Assembly: GCA_947034895.1 (NCBI GenBank)
Contig: OX344761.1
Coordinates: 89,541,447 to 89,605,446, forward strand
DNA from: Rhytidiadelphus loreus
Lineage: Eukaryota; Streptophyta; Bryopsida; Hypnales; Hylocomiaceae
Length of the DNA stretch: 64,000 nt
Reading direction: 5' to 3'
Shown here: positions 11,080 to 22,973 of the stretch, one piece after another
Layout of the letters: each line of letters begins with the position of its first letter
How positions within the stretch are numbered: position 1 is the first letter of the stretch
Notes under the pieces: generated by a model
Told to the model about the DNA's origin: nothing
Database searches by the model: none
Seen by the model: the letters and a program-made list of their open reading frames with translations, nothing else
Translations under genes and position numbers: made by a program

Positions 11080-11340
11080 CTGGAAACTACATCCTATATG
11101 TCAGTCCACGTCAGATTTTTCAAGGGTCCATCCTACTAAACCGCGACTTGTAAATGATTGACCACGTGCCCGTCCACGTCAGATGTTTCATGGGTCAGAC
11201 ACTACTAGTGCGCGACTTGGAAATGACTGGCCACGTGGCTGGCCACGTCAGATGTTTGAAGGGTCCGATGCAACTAGAAAATGACTTTGAAATGACTGAA
11301 CACGTGGCTCTCCACGTGGTCTGTTTGGTGAAAGCACTTT
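11080..11340. repeat. Subterminal 69-bp repeats with CACGTG/CACGTC boxes
   Basis: GACTT-x-x-AAATGA(C/T)T recurs at about 11145, 11214 and 11283, 69 bp apart. Each is followed by CCACGTG(G/C) and CCACGTCAGAT. Such arrays lie 100-500 bp inside CACTA termini and are bound by the element's own TNP1/TnpA-type protein in known systems. The palindromic G-box content could also recruit host bZIP/bHLH factors. Confidence 0.7.
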
Positions 11341-11519
11341 CCACCTCAGACTTTCTCATCCATTGCCCAATTAGAAAGAAAAAGATGGTGATAATAGCTT
11401 CGGCAGTAATCTTTATCTGGCTCAACAACAATGACAGTTTCAAGACTCTGTGGCCCAAAGTCATTTTCTAGTCAAAATTCATGTAAATGACTTCTAGAAG
11501 TCGAAAACTGTCATTTTCC

Positions 11520-11551
11520 GCAGTCATTTATACCCCCAATTTCTTGTAGTG
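11520..11551 (+). other. CACTA 3' terminus
   Basis: The terminal TTTCTTGTAGTG is the inverse of CACTACAAGAAA. The 3 bp beyond it are ATC; no partner end preceded by ATC was found in the window. Confidence 0.7.
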
Positions 11552-12220
11552 ATCCAAGATATTGTCCAACTTTGGTGGACATTTCCCCACTATTGACTTT
11601 CTGCCCTTTCCGAGATACCCTAAACTAATATAGCTGATTTTGACCTAGCGTATCTTATGGAAAGTCTCTCCAAATGTTTTGAAATTTTCTACATAATAGA
11701 TCAACTAAAAAAATCCTCACATAACATATTTCACCCTAATTCAAGGTATTATTTAACTTTGGTGGACATTTCCCCAGTCTAATTTTGCTAAGTCATAGTT
11801 TCTACACTTGGTTGTATTTTTCTGCATTGCTCATAGATACCAAGTCTATAGAAGTCAAGATTTTGACACAAGAAAGTAGGTGAGTGAAAAAAATTACACT
11901 CCAAGTTTCATAGCCATAAAACAAAAACTCAATAAAGATCTAGGCTCCTCAATACACCATCTTTGGTTGCCTAAAATTTCAAATACTTTCTTTTTGTGGC
12001 CTCATATCTCCTTCTTTGTAATAGATCTAGATCTCAAACTTGGCATCATAGTAGATCAACCTCCCAAGAACTTAGATCCAAAAACTTGCCTTGATCCAAC
12101 ACTTTATCAAAACACAATACAAACCCCTCTATATGGATGCATCCTTCAATATAAGACCCAATCACAAGTATATAATTTGCACCCCCAAGTGCCTCCCACA
12201 CCTCCAAACTACCTAAAAAC

Positions 12221-12256
<36 letters not shown>

Positions 12257-14831
12257 AAGACAAGGGACTAGCCCTTGCCTCAAGTAGCCATCACAAACTC
12301 GAAGTCGGTTAGCTACCGGCTAACCCTAACCCTAACCCCCTAATAACCCTAGTATCAACTACTAACCAACCGGTTATCAACCAACCACTAACAAGAAATA
12401 AAAAAACAAGCTTTTAACACCAAGCTTCCTACAAACAACTCCTAACACTAAATACCTTTTTACTACCAAATAAAGATGTCATTTCAACTACTAAATAGCC
12501 CACATCATAACAACGTAGTTTCTACATTTTTCACATGGGTTGAATGAGGTATTTTGGATGAATGTGGTCTGTTGTGATCAGTTTTTAGTATCCCATGTAG
12601 CTCATTTTTTATTTCAAATTGGAGAATTTTGTTGAGATTTGGTCTAAGATCGAGGTTGCCCTAACCTCCTAGACCATATATTAGCCTATTAGGATGATTT
12701 TGGGATGGTAGGATAAATATTTGGATAATTTAGAGGTACTACTCCCTTCCTACTTTAATTAAAAAAATTCCAAAAAATTTGATAGGAGTTCATTGTTTGG
12801 AAGGCAAAATGGTTTAGGGTCCTATATACTCCCTACTAGCCAGGGTTGTCCCTGTCATGTCTTGTCCGTCCATCAGGATTCAACCTCGCGTCCGTCGGGA
12901 CTACTAAAAAAAAAAAAAAAGATTTTTTTTTTCGCTAGACGGTCTATCTGTCGACCTAGATGGGTAGTCCGTCCAGTGGGACGGTCGGGCCGTCACCTGG
13001 ACGTGAAAAGCCCACGTCACATCCGGATAGACAACCTTGCTACCAACCAACTGTGAATGTTTCTAACTCCACCCTTAAGTCAGAAAATTGCACACAGGTT
13101 CTAGCGGCATAAGTTAGTAAATTGTAAGGGTGAAATGTAAACTTAGTGTTCTTTGGCCTTCCAAGCAATGGACACTGTGTTATGTTGATTTTTACCTAAA
13201 TTAAGTACTTCAAAACACTCTAATAGTTCAGAAATGAAGGTTGTTGAGAGTTAGTTAATTGTGATTTAAACTTCTAGCTAAACTAAAATTCTACCTAAAC
13301 TAAATTTCTACCTAAACTAAATCAAAGAATACAATTTGCCCTTTCCAAAATGGTAAAGCAAGTTGGATTCTGATATTCCTAATGAAAGTTATGTGTGGAT
13401 GAAATTCGTACCTAATTCTATCCTAAAAACTTCATCCATCAACTAAAAATAGCAAAATAATATAATATAAATCCAAATTTCAGGGTTGAAAGGTTGATTA
13501 ATTTAACTAATGGAATTTTTTAGAGAAAACCTAATGTTGACCTATTTTAAGATTTTTCATCCAAAATTAGGTCAAATCTTCATCCATTCTTTTATCCTTC
13601 AAATTAAAGTAATTTTAAAAGTAAAAGGTGGATGTGGAATCTTCAAAAGATTCTCTAAAAGATTATGGTTTCAAAAGATTCCCTAGTTGGGCTTTGAGAA
13701 TATTCCTAATTATTCTTTAATTAATCCTAATTCTAAGTTATTATTCTAATTTTAGTGAATTTTTAGGGTTTTATGGTTTTTATGAGTAAAGTGATTAATT
13801 AACTTCTTGTTAAGATAAAAAGTAAGAATTTAGAACTTTTAGGTGAAAACTTTTAAATGGATGAAAATTCCCCTTGGTTGTATGGAATTCCTTCCTTTAA
13901 TAATTTTCAAGAGAATAAGTAGATAAATTAGGTTTTGACTTTCCCTAATTATTCTAATATTCCCTAAGTTCCTAAATTAAATTAGATTCCTTTTGAGATT
14001 CTTTTGGATGAGATTACTATTTCGTTTTCCAAATTAATTCAAAGTTAATCTAATTATTACTTTTTACGATTTTAAATAAATTTTCAAAGGTTTTCTAACA
14101 ATTTAAATTCTACTAGCTATTGGATTCTCAATGGTTAATTTTGTTAGTTTTAATTTTCTAATCTAAATTTTAAAAGAATGAAAGCAAAAGAAAAGACAAA
14201 AGATAAAATTTGAAATCATACCTTGGTGTCGAGAATGTCGATCGTCCCATCATCGCAAAACACCATCATAATCGTCTCCTCGAAATTCTCCATTGTCTTT
14301 CATGAATTTGGAAGAAATCTTAGTATTCTTGTTTTTTAAAACCTATCTAAAAAGTCCAAATTTGTTAGTTTTGGCAATTTAAAACTAATCCTTTGATTTT
14401 AGGAATTTAATTTAAATGATAAATTTAATTCATATTTCCTAAGTTTTCAATAAATAGTAGTTTTATTCAATTGCCAATTTTTAATAGTTGTTTTGTTAAA
14501 TACTCCAAGATATTAGTTGTTGTTTGTTTTTATTGTTTTGGCTTATTAGGCCTAATAAAACAAATCCCCCAAACTACAAACAAACAACTAATTTGGCTTT
14601 GGAATCCTAATTAATAACTAAAACCAAATGAATGAATAGTATTCTAATAAAATAATCTTAAATAATCTAAAACAAATCTATCAATGAATAGGAAAAGGAA
14701 TAAAAGGATGAACGACAATCCAAATGAATAGTAAAAAGAATAAAACAATCCAAACAATTCCAACTTCAATAGTAAGATGCCAATCAAAACAATAAAATAA
14801 TCAATCAATTTAATTAGGAAGATTCTCACCT
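11552..14831. other. AT-rich spacer with small repeats
   Basis: About 3.3 kb without a supported gene. It includes a GA microsatellite, three CCCTAA units near 12320-12340 and a GC-richer block near 12840-13030 with poly-A/poly-T runs and GTCCGTC motifs. One minus-strand short frame near 14228-14298 (MENFEETIMMVFCDDG..) runs to a GTATGA donor-like site and could be an isolated exon, but has no partner. Confidence 0.5.
12222..12254. repeat. (GA)n microsatellite
   Basis: About fourteen uninterrupted AG dinucleotides on the plus strand. Confidence 0.95.
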
Positions 14832-15687
14832 TGATCCTTCATTCTCCTTGGCTAACTTCTTATAATCCTTCCCCTTCCTTCACTTGTTGTTTTTGTTGTG
14901 TTGTTGTTGATGGGGAGCTATGGTGGTTTATAATACTCATGTGTTGAAAGCGAATTCTTGGTGTTTGATTTTTCTCCCCAAAATAAAAAATTTGGTGCGT
15001 GGCAACAACTGCCTATGCTTGATTATTTAGATTTTTGCTTCTATGAGTTATTTGTTTCCTTAGCCCCTAATGACCCCTGGACCTCCGATCCCACTGAACC
15101 GAATTCCGATCAAGAGCTTACCTGACAACCCCCCAGCGCCCGTGGCACTACCCAACCAGAACCCCCGATCAACAGAACCTCCGATCGCAGCCAGCAGAGT
15201 TCCCTCCTCCCCCCGGCGTCAGACTGCGGCGCCCGTGGTTTCGGCGGCAATCTGCGGCAGTCAGTCCGTGAGCCTGACTGGAGGCTATGACCCGGCTGGT
15301 TAGTCCGTAAGCCCCACTGGCTATACTGTTTTATTCACCCAACTAGGTGGTGGGTTATTATACCTTCCCAATTGGTTTTCAGCAATCGTGATGGGTTAAT
15401 CCCAATTTTTGGGGGTGAATTTTCCAACTACAGATTCTAACCAAAATTAACTACAAGCAAATCTAATAAATTAAAATAACGACGACAACAACTAAACTAA
15501 TTTCTTTGAAGTAGGGAATTTTCACTAAGTATCTAGACTAATTTAATACCTTTCCTCAACGATGCAAGTGACAAATTCCAAATACTAAAGAAAAGAATTC
15601 CTCTACAAGGAGTATGACACCGGATTACTTAAATTTCCTCGGTAAAGGTTTGAATTTAAAATTTCACCGTATGGCTTAATTTTAATG

Positions 15688-15985
15688 TTTCAAAGTCAAA
15701 GCTCCGCCATGCGGGAGCAACCCCAGGAATTAACAGTCAAATCAAAGTTTCAAGTACCCGTTTCCAGGTTTCAAAGTCAAAGCTCCGCCGTGCGGGAGCA
15801 ACCCCAGGAATTAACAGTCAAATCAAAGTTTCAAGTACCCGTTTCCAGGTTTCAAAGTCAAAGCTCCGCCGTGTGGGAGCAACCCCAGGAATTAACAATC
15901 AAATCAAAGTTTCAAGTACCCGTTTCCAGGTTTCAAAGTCAAAGCTCCGCTGTGCGGGAGCAACCCCAGGAATTACCAGTATCCA
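15688..15985. repeat. 81-bp tandem minisatellite, about 3.6 copies
   Basis: TTTCAAAGTCAAAGCTCCGC starts at 15688, 15769, 15850 and 15931, exactly 81 bp apart. Units differ at only a few positions; the last copy diverges after AACCCCAGGAATTA. As 81 is 27 codons, a plus-strand frame stays open through it, but this reading has no gene context. Confidence 0.95.
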
Positions 15986-18269
15986 AGGATCCAAACTAGT
16001 ATTTTGAAACTTAATTCTTAAAGGAAGTACACATGACAATGTTTAACCAAACATTAAAAACTAATTTCCAAAATTCCAAGCAAAGTTTTAAGTTTAATCA
16101 CTAAAGGAGTTACACATGACAGTGTTTAACCAAACATTAGCAACTATTCAAACCAAACACCCGTTATACAACGAGTTTTGGCACGTGGTGATGCTCAAAA
16201 CCTTTTGGCAAAGTCCAGCCTTGCCACTTTAAAGTTTTAAGTTCACAAACTGTTTTCAATTCACACAAATGGTTGGTTAGTATCCAAAAGAACAATAAAA
16301 TCAAAGTAGAGTTTGGGCACTACTCCCACAACTCCCAAAATATCAAAGTTTTGGAGCTTGAAGCCTCCAAATTCTAGAAATAAGTTAGTTAACACAAACA
16401 ATACTAGAGTTAGGGGATTTCCTCCACCTAAACTCTTGAAAAACAAAGTTTTGGGGCTTGAAGCCTCCAAATTCAAACAAGAAAAGAAAACAAAGCTTTG
16501 AAGGGGCCCTCTGGACCTTCAAAGTACAAGAGAATAGAAGAAAATAGAAGAAAATAGCCAAAATTTAGCTTAAAAAGTGCTTCGACAAGTGTCGGTAGCA
16601 CGACAAGAGCAACAACAAGAATGAAACAAAGAATGAGGGCCACGAACAACCTCGAGGAAGGGCCTTATATACTTGCTCCCGGCCCCCCCGGTAAGTTGTT
16701 CGTAAATTATCTTTTACTTTCAATCTAGATATTTTGCTAAACTGCCTAAACGTATTTTCAAAATAATCTTTGTTTAATGGGAAGGAAGGTTCTCAAGCGA
16801 GTTCCTTCTAGGCCCTAAATGGCCTTAGAATCTTTTCCCAAATCAAATATTTGATTTTCCCAAAGATATTTTGAAAACCTACCTAATTAACCAAGATATT
16901 TTGTGTTTTAATCTAGGGTTAGTTCTAAATTGGCTTTCTTTAGTCCAAAAGATGGCTTCTTACGCAAGACAAGTATCTTGGACAAATCCAATCTTCGATT
17001 TTACAAGAGATATTTGCAAAATCAACCCAGATTAATCAAAAATTACCTTTTAAAAGTCAAACTAAGGGCTGACCCTCTCTATCTTTTGAGGGACAACTCG
17101 AAACTGAAAACAAACTGCGCCATCGCGTTCAGAAGACCCCAATTAGCTTAAGGGACCCCTCACCCCTACCTCTCCAGCCGTTTTAAAGCACAAATTTGAG
17201 TCACGGTAACTCAGAACAAAAGTTAAAAAGCTAACTTTTGGAGTTTGCATCCTTTGATGAAACTGTCAGTCCTGGGTGGTTTAGAATATTCGTGGGAGTA
17301 AAAATTGACCCTTGAAACGCTCCGTTCGGACACCGCTAGCTCCTGGTTCGCCGGTCAACCCGCCGCCAAGTTGTAAATTCTTGTAAAATTCGCTGTCGGT
17401 CCTAATTCTGGTACTTGGGAATGTCGGAATGTCTTCAAACTTGACAGGGCTCTTTATTGACACACAAAATACTATCCTAATTTTTAGTGAGATTTTACCG
17501 CAACATTGGTAATTTCTAGGAATTTACGAATGCAGTTTTAAGCGGTTGACTTCCCATGGAGTCATCGTGGAGTTTTGTAAAATCCCGAAACTTTTGGGCA
17601 ACCTTGTACAAGATGTCCATTAACTAAGGGCAAAACCAAATCTCCAATAAGAATGCTATTTTTAGCAATTCTTTAATAATTTCCACCCGGGGGGGAAATT
17701 ATTCTTGATACCGGGGGAATCTTGGATGATTGGGCTTCTATTTGACCTCCTGGCATGCTTTGACCTAGAAAAGCACCTCTCTGTATGTTCCAATCATCAT
17801 TTCCTCCATCTTGGTCTGTGAATGACTGTATTTCTCAAAATTACCTGCAAACAATAAATCTAACTCTTTCGAGTTTGATTTGGACTGACTCTGACTACTC
17901 TAACTTTTAACCAGTTTGTTACATGTATACTTATAGCTGTTGTATTACATGAACAAAACACTAGGACTGGTTAACTCTCAAATTCTCACATCGCTCGGAA
18001 TTACTATTTTAACTACTTATTTCTACTAATAAGACCTAAAATTAGTGAAAATGTAACGTCTTACGTGTTTCACGCATTTAAGGCCATGACACACCTCTTT
18101 GGTAGGGACTTCTACCAAAACCCACAATAATTGTATTTTTATATGTTTTTTCCTATTTTTCACTTAAAAATTAACTAAAAATCGTGAAAAATAAGTTTAG
18201 AGTTCCAAATGCCAACTTGAGGGCTCACACCAACTCTAGGGGGACTTTTTGCCAATGCGGTGAAAAACT
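15986..18269. other. Spacer of uncertain origin, possibly an old element
   Basis: It is moderately GC-richer than its surroundings but without a supported reading frame. A minus-strand TATATAAGG at 16663-16671 could be a core promoter. The right part ends GCATTTAAGGCCATGACA at 18091, which looks like the inverse of an LTR start (TGTCATGGCC). CACCT follows it and also precedes a TG at 14832. Without visible direct LTRs this remains weak. Confidence 0.35.
16663..16671 (-). promoter_or_regulatory. Possible TATA box
   Basis: Minus-strand TATATAAGG with a pyrimidine-rich stretch downstream of it. No downstream gene is identified, so it may be a remnant element promoter or chance. Confidence 0.25.
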
Positions 18270-18450
18270 CTTATGATTGATTTTTTTTAAAGCATGGAGA
18301 TTTAAGTAAGAACTTCCCCATTTTCTTTTTGGAATTCTCAATGAATCATCCTATTGAAGTATTATTTGTCACATTGATTTAATAAAGATAAAGAGTGGAA
18401 ATTCAAGTAAAAACTTCCCTATTTATTTTTTATAATTCTCCTCGGGGGGT
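18270..18450. repeat. AT-rich short-repeat remnant (insertion target)
   Basis: Two units share GA.TT.AAGTAA.AACTTCCC, then a T-rich stretch and AATTCTC, followed by ATTATTTGTCACATTGATTT. The same unit recurs many times at 36040-36950. The element beginning at 18451 inserted within or beside this repeat. Confidence 0.6.
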
Positions 18451-19615
18451 TGTCGCAGCACAAGGTAAGTAAATTCCCTGTTATGCTCACAAAAACCACT
18501 TTAAAGCATAACAAAGTGACTCTAAAGATCGAACCCACGAGATTCTGTGAAGTGTTTAAACTCTATTAGGAATTTAGGGGTCAATAGTCGGTTCTTTCAA
18601 GGATTTCCCTAATCGGATGTAGAATTTCTTAATCCGGAAATCCTTCTTACTTTTGTATAGCATATCCGGAACCTGTGTCCCACTATTACTGACTACAATC
18701 CGGATACCTTCGAATCAACAACCAACAAACCCACCCAGACTTTCTGAATACTTCCGGGTTTACTTCTTTAAGACCGGACTCCCTCCCCTTACTAGTATCC
18801 GTCTTTTTTACTAATTACCGATTTAATTTAACCTCTGTGGACTCATCAGAGGGATCTGCCAATTTGATTTAGTAGAGTGGTCGGCTAGCCACACCTTCCG
18901 GACTATTAAAGTGATGGAAGAGTTCACTCTAATCTACTCGATCTCCTATCTAACTAGAGTCCGATTTGGTTTCTCACAATGACCGGAAAGTGAATCTGGC
19001 CAGAGGTCACACAAAACCCCCCCGTACGACCCTTATCATACTACAATGACTTTGACTTTCTTTCAACCTATATGAAGCTAAGGTGACTACAAGTGTATCC
19101 GCCCGTGCCAGTAGAATCCGGTACCTCTTCCATTTACTTTCTAAGTTGATGAGACCTCTCAAGGATCAGACGCTAACTAGATCTCCCACCCGGTCGCTCT
19201 AGCGTAGTCAGGAAATCCCTCCCTAATTGCCTAGCTTAACAATGGCTATCTCATCCAGAATACAAGATCTAAATCCTACTGAGGTGCAATGACTCACTCC
19301 CAGCACTTACAACCTCTGCACACAACTACAGATAAAACACTAGTAGAAAAAAACAGTGACCAAATTAACAAAACTCAACACAAAAGTGTTGATTTTTTTT
19401 GTTAATTTGGACGTGTTGATTTGAACACAAAAGTGTTGATTTTTTAACAAAACAGTGTTCATTTTCTAACAAAAAAGTGTTGATTTTTTTGTTAATTTGG
19501 ACATTTTTTTTGAAATATTTTTTAAAAAATTCATAAAATATATTTTTTGACGTCTAGGGTAGTGCCACATGGCCGGCAATCCAATTGCCACATGGCAATG
19601 GCTACCATGGAAATG

Positions 19616-19690
19616 AAGCCACCAAGGTTTGAACCCGGGACCTCATGGTTAGAGGCCAAGGCTCTTGCCAAGGCACCAACCTTTCAAGTT
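19616..19690 (-). repeat. tRNA-like (SINE-type) segment
   Basis: Read on the minus strand, TTGGCAAGAGCC resembles a D-arm/A-box, CCTC..GAGG an anticodon stem, and GGTCCCGGGTTCAAACC a T-arm/B-box. No proper acceptor stem is visible and the anticodon loop lacks a U33, so it is not a functional tRNA. It could be a tRNA-derived fragment captured by the CACTA element. Confidence 0.4.
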
Positions 19691-19754
19691 GTTTGATTAC
19701 TTAGAGAATAGAAATCCATTTAGATAGTTTTTTCGGATTTTTTTCAATTCTTTT

Positions 19755-20120
19755 TTAAAGTCAGCAGACTTTAGGAGCAATTCAGACCCAGTAAAAGACA
19801 TTTTTTGGAAAAACTTCAGACTAGAAAACGTTGACAAATCCAGTTATCTTTCACCTCCAACAATTTTTTTGAGATTTGGACCTACCAATCAAACGTTATG
19901 AACAAAAATCAGAGAGGGATGAAAATGAATATTTATTTTTAAAATGTTTAAACTCCCTCTCTGATTTTCGTCCATAACTTTTTATTGGTAGGTCCGAATC
20001 TCAAAAAAATTGTTGGAGGCAAAAGATAACTTAATTTTTCAACTTTTTTTAGTTCAAAGTTTTTCCAAAAAAGTTCTTTTACTGGGTCTGAATCGCCTTT
20101 TAAGTCTGCTGACTTTTTAG
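19755..20120. repeat. Large hairpin inside the CACTA element
   Basis: AAAGTCAGCAGACTTTAGGAG.. on the left pairs with ..TTTTAAGTCTGCTGACTTTT on the right. CCAACAATTTTTTTGAGATT pairs with AATCTCAAAAAAATTGTTGG, and CAGAGAGGGA with TCCCTCTCTG. Arms of roughly 170 bp flank a short loop near 19935. A transcript through it would form long double-stranded RNA, a possible siRNA source. Confidence 0.85.
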
Positions 20121-20802
20121 AAAATCGATTTGTGATGACTTAATTTTTTTTTAAATCTACATTGTAAAATTAAGACTCCAAAGGCTTCTAAAGAAAAAAA
20201 AGATTTAAAATATACTTATATTTGACTTTAATAAACACCGAATTGTGTACTTATTTTGTTCTTAAATCTACATTGTATATTGAAGATTCTTAAAGATTTT
20301 TGAAGATTTCTAAGATTTCTAAAAAAGTTCAAAAGATTCTAAAAGATTCCAAAAGATTCCCAAAAAATTAACAAAATTTTGTTGATGTGGTAATTGCACT
20401 ATCCAAATCAACAATTTTTTTTGTTAATTAGGGCATAGTTAACAAAAATTTGTGAAAGTGGACGTTGTAGTACCCAAATTAACAAAAAATTGTTAATGTT
20501 TTCTTAATTTGGGCACTGTTTTTCTAGTAGTGAAAGAACACCAAAGGGAAGAAGAATTCTCTCCAAGTCCGCTCACCAGCAATCAATTCCTTATTCACTC
20601 ATCCGGCCAAAGCATGGGAAGACAAGAGAATGACAGAAAATGCACAGTATACAAACTATTTGGTGGAAATTCGCTTCCCTGTCTCCATTGAGAGACAAGT
20701 TTATATACAAAGTTGAGTTCATACAAAATGGGGGGAAAAATCCTAAGAAACTGGCACTGTTTCCGGCCGAGATTATAGGATCTGATCCTCCCGGATTTCT
20801 CG

Positions 20803-22677
20803 CTACAAAATTGGTCCTAACAAAATGGTCCTAAAAATATACATTCTATCCTCCGAAAAATTCTCAAGGCCCACCCTATCTGGTGTAATCTGCTCAGTAA
20901 TCTTACTGATGCTGCCTTCCTTCTCTCCCCCTTCCGGAATACGTTTCGGAACTGGAGTGCAAGGTTCTCTGTCTTCTGTTGGTGGTGTGGGTGTAGGGGT
21001 CTTGTGATTGGATCCTGGGGATCCGGGCTTTAGTACCTCCTGCACATCTGAATCCCCACACAGACTCGGAAAGGAAATTCCGGACAAGGAAACCGGATGA
21101 TGTAGATGAAGCCTTTTACTGCTATCATCTATCATCTTGGCTGCCTTCCGGAATTCCTCCAGCAAAGACTCCATCTGGCCGGCAAACTCCGCAAGTATCT
21201 GTGCTATTCTCCCACCGGAGATTTTCTTCTCTCTATGCACGCCCTCGTCAAACAGTTTGGCCTTGGCCATCGCGTCTCCGGATGCCGCCACCACGGAAGT
21301 CATCGCGTTGATGGCCTTCCGGGTGTCCTCCTGCAGGTTCCGGGCAGCTCTCACTTCCTCCATACTGACTTCCCGGTCCCTCTTCAAGAGTTGAATCTCG
21401 CCTCTCAACTTGATCATCAACTCATCCATCTCCCGGAGGGTGATGGTCTGCTTCAGAAACCTCTCCTCCTTCTCCCAGTCCTCATCCGGATTGTTGATAC
21501 AATTCGCTACCGTTTCCGGAAGAGAACTGTCAATCTTTCCTCCTACCAGGCCGGCCACTGAAGCAATTGCAGTATGCCTGATAACACATCGGGCCTGGAT
21601 TTCCCCCAAAACATGAATCAACTTACCAAAAAGTGGATTCATTCCGGTGTCGTTGGATCCGGAAGCTTCAGCTTTTCCCTTGTCCGCTTCCCGGGGTCCA
21701 TTCTTCGGTGTTCCGGTTTTAGCCGGAAGAACCCCTCCTTCCGGACTGGTCTTGGTCCGGGTGGCCATCCCCTTCCCATCTGGTTGAGACGGCTTTCCTG
21801 CCTGCTGACCTCCCAACTTCTTGTCAGCCGGAGACCCTCGGTTTCCCACCGTCGTCTTCAAGCGTTTCCGGTGGATGAGCGGTACTCCATCGTCCTCCTC
21901 ATCTTCTTCCTGCCAGTTCCGCATATTCTCCTTAGGCGTTCCGGCTGGCGGAGTATTGTCGTGTTCGGTGTCAGAACTCTCATCGTCTGACACACCGAAC
22001 TTGGCGAGAGCCATCTGGGCCCTCCATTCACTCTCCTTGGTTATTGTGAGGGGTCCCTACTTCCGGTAGAGGTGGAAAAGGTAGGGGCAGAGTGGGGTTC
22101 CTCTGCTCTTCTTGGTATTGGCGCAAAGTCCGGCCACCAGCAGGCACATGTACTTCACCCAATCCACCCGCATCTCTCCGCTCAGAGCTCCAAAAATCGT
22201 ATTGCCCACCGAGTGGGTCAATATCGTCGGCTTTTCCAGATAAAGGATGGGGAGCAAAAACTCCAGCAGACACCGATGCCACGAGTTTATGCAGTCCGCC
22301 ACAGCGAACCCGTCTTTGGAATCCGCTCCTTGGGCAAACAGCCCCTTCACATAGCTGTCCCGGGATTTGGCCTTTGATGTCCCTCCTTCCCGGAAATTAT
22401 ACACTTCCCTCCAAATCTCTTCGGTCCACTTGTCCGGCGCTGCCCGGATGGTTTTTGCAAATTGGTTTGGAGCTCCTAATCGTAGCTCCCATATCACCTC
22501 TTCGTTTTTGAACCCCCAGGGCTTTCCGTGAAGCCCCTCACAACCCATGGCCGTCAGGTCGTCGATCAACTCCGCCAGTTCCCGATCGGTCTTGGGTTCT
22601 ACCGGCGCCACCCCTCTCAACTTTACTTCTCCCTGAGGCGCATTTGGTTTAGTGGCGGCGCCACTACGTTTAGGCAT
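20803..22677 (-). pseudogene. Single long ORF of the GGGGT-flanked element, split by UAG
   Basis: Two frames, 22677-22057 (206 aa) and 22014-20803 (403 aa), are in the same phase, joined by 14 codons after one TAG at 22057-22059. Read as one, it is about 620 residues. The first part has a conserved-looking block WHRCLLEFLLPILYLEKPT, then SVGNTIFGALSGEMRVDWVK and GTPLCPYLFHLYRK. In my judgement this resembles the 'putative plant transposon protein' (Transposase_32-like) region found in gag-like plant ORFs. The second part is hydrophilic, with an acidic N-terminus, a coiled-coil-like stretch (EMDELMIKLRGEIQLLKRD) and a Pro/Thr-rich tail (PTPTPPTEDREPCTP). The start MPKRSG at 22677 follows a CT-rich leader and TATA box. 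The UAG may be a decay mutation or a programmed readthrough stop. Confidence in the ORF is good; its family is tentative. Confidence 0.6.
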
Positions 22678-22888
22678 CCGTCTTCACTTCTACCTCTACC
22701 TCACGTTCTCTCTTCTAGCCGCACGTCTCGTATCCCACCCAAAACCCAATCTAAAGTTTTGCACCTACCGATCAATCCGGGCGCCCTCCATCCGCCAAGC
22801 GCCTCCTCAAATCGCACAGCGCCTAAGTGAAAACGAGCTCCAACACCACACACAAAGAAAAACAATCACACCTAAGAGTTGGAGAGAG

Positions 22889-22973
22889 CCTGAGAGAGAG
22901 AGAAAGAGAGAGAGCTGGGGCTGAGGCGTCAAAGTAAGAATGAGCTCTCAAACCCTAAGTCAGGGTTTATATA
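22889..22973 (-). promoter_or_regulatory. TATA box and CT-rich leader of the element
   Basis: Minus-strand TATATAAA at 22966-22973 is followed about 50 bp downstream by a (CT)n tract (22889-22918) and, about 290 bp downstream of the TATA box, the ATG at 22677. This layout fits a plant core promoter with a pyrimidine-rich 5' leader and supports transcription of the long minus-strand ORF. Confidence 0.5.

Larger units (their letters stand above)
5000..11551 (+). mobile_element. CACTA (En/Spm)-type transposon, 5' end not found
   Basis: The right end at 11541-11551 reads TTCTTGTAGTG, the inverse of CACTACAAGAA, a typical CACTA terminus. Just inside it lie G-box-bearing subterminal repeats. The body carries a multi-exon gene with a Ptta/En/Spm-type domain near 5920-6460 and a TNP1/En/Spm-type domain at 10180-10452, both known from this superfamily. 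No TnpD-like DDE transposase is present, so the copy is non-autonomous or truncated. No matching CACTACAAG terminus was found upstream, so the left border is set arbitrarily just before the first coding exon. The element may have lost its 5' end against the satellite block. Confidence 0.7.
19338..20532. mobile_element. CACTA-type non-autonomous element, intact ends, AAA duplication
   Basis: The left end is CACTAGTAGAAAAA and the right end is the inverse of CACTACTAGAAAAACAGTG. AAA lies on both sides (19335-19337 and 20533-20535), the 3-bp duplication usual for CACTA elements. At 1195 bp it has no coding capacity. Its interior is highly palindromic, with (A)ACAAAA..GTTGATTTTTTTGTTAA near both ends and a large hairpin in the middle. 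It interrupts the GGGGT-flanked element and is therefore younger. Confidence 0.85.

Noticed and set aside
12320..12345. CCCTAA repeats as interstitial telomere
   Set aside because: Only three units, and not the usual plant TTTAGGG form; simple-sequence context makes chance likely.
12793..13056. 87-codon frame with a Lys run
   Set aside because: Passes through poly-A and poly-T runs; not supported as coding.
15685..15999. 104-codon plus-strand frame
   Set aside because: Runs through the 81-bp minisatellite; open only because 81 is a multiple of three.
14832..18091. Possible LTR-type element with CACCT on both sides
   Set aside because: TG..CA ends and a 5-bp match were found only by searching for them; no LTR pair, primer site or ORF supports the borders.
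19616..19690. Functional tRNA gene
   Set aside because: B-box-like arm is present but acceptor stem and anticodon loop are not canonical.
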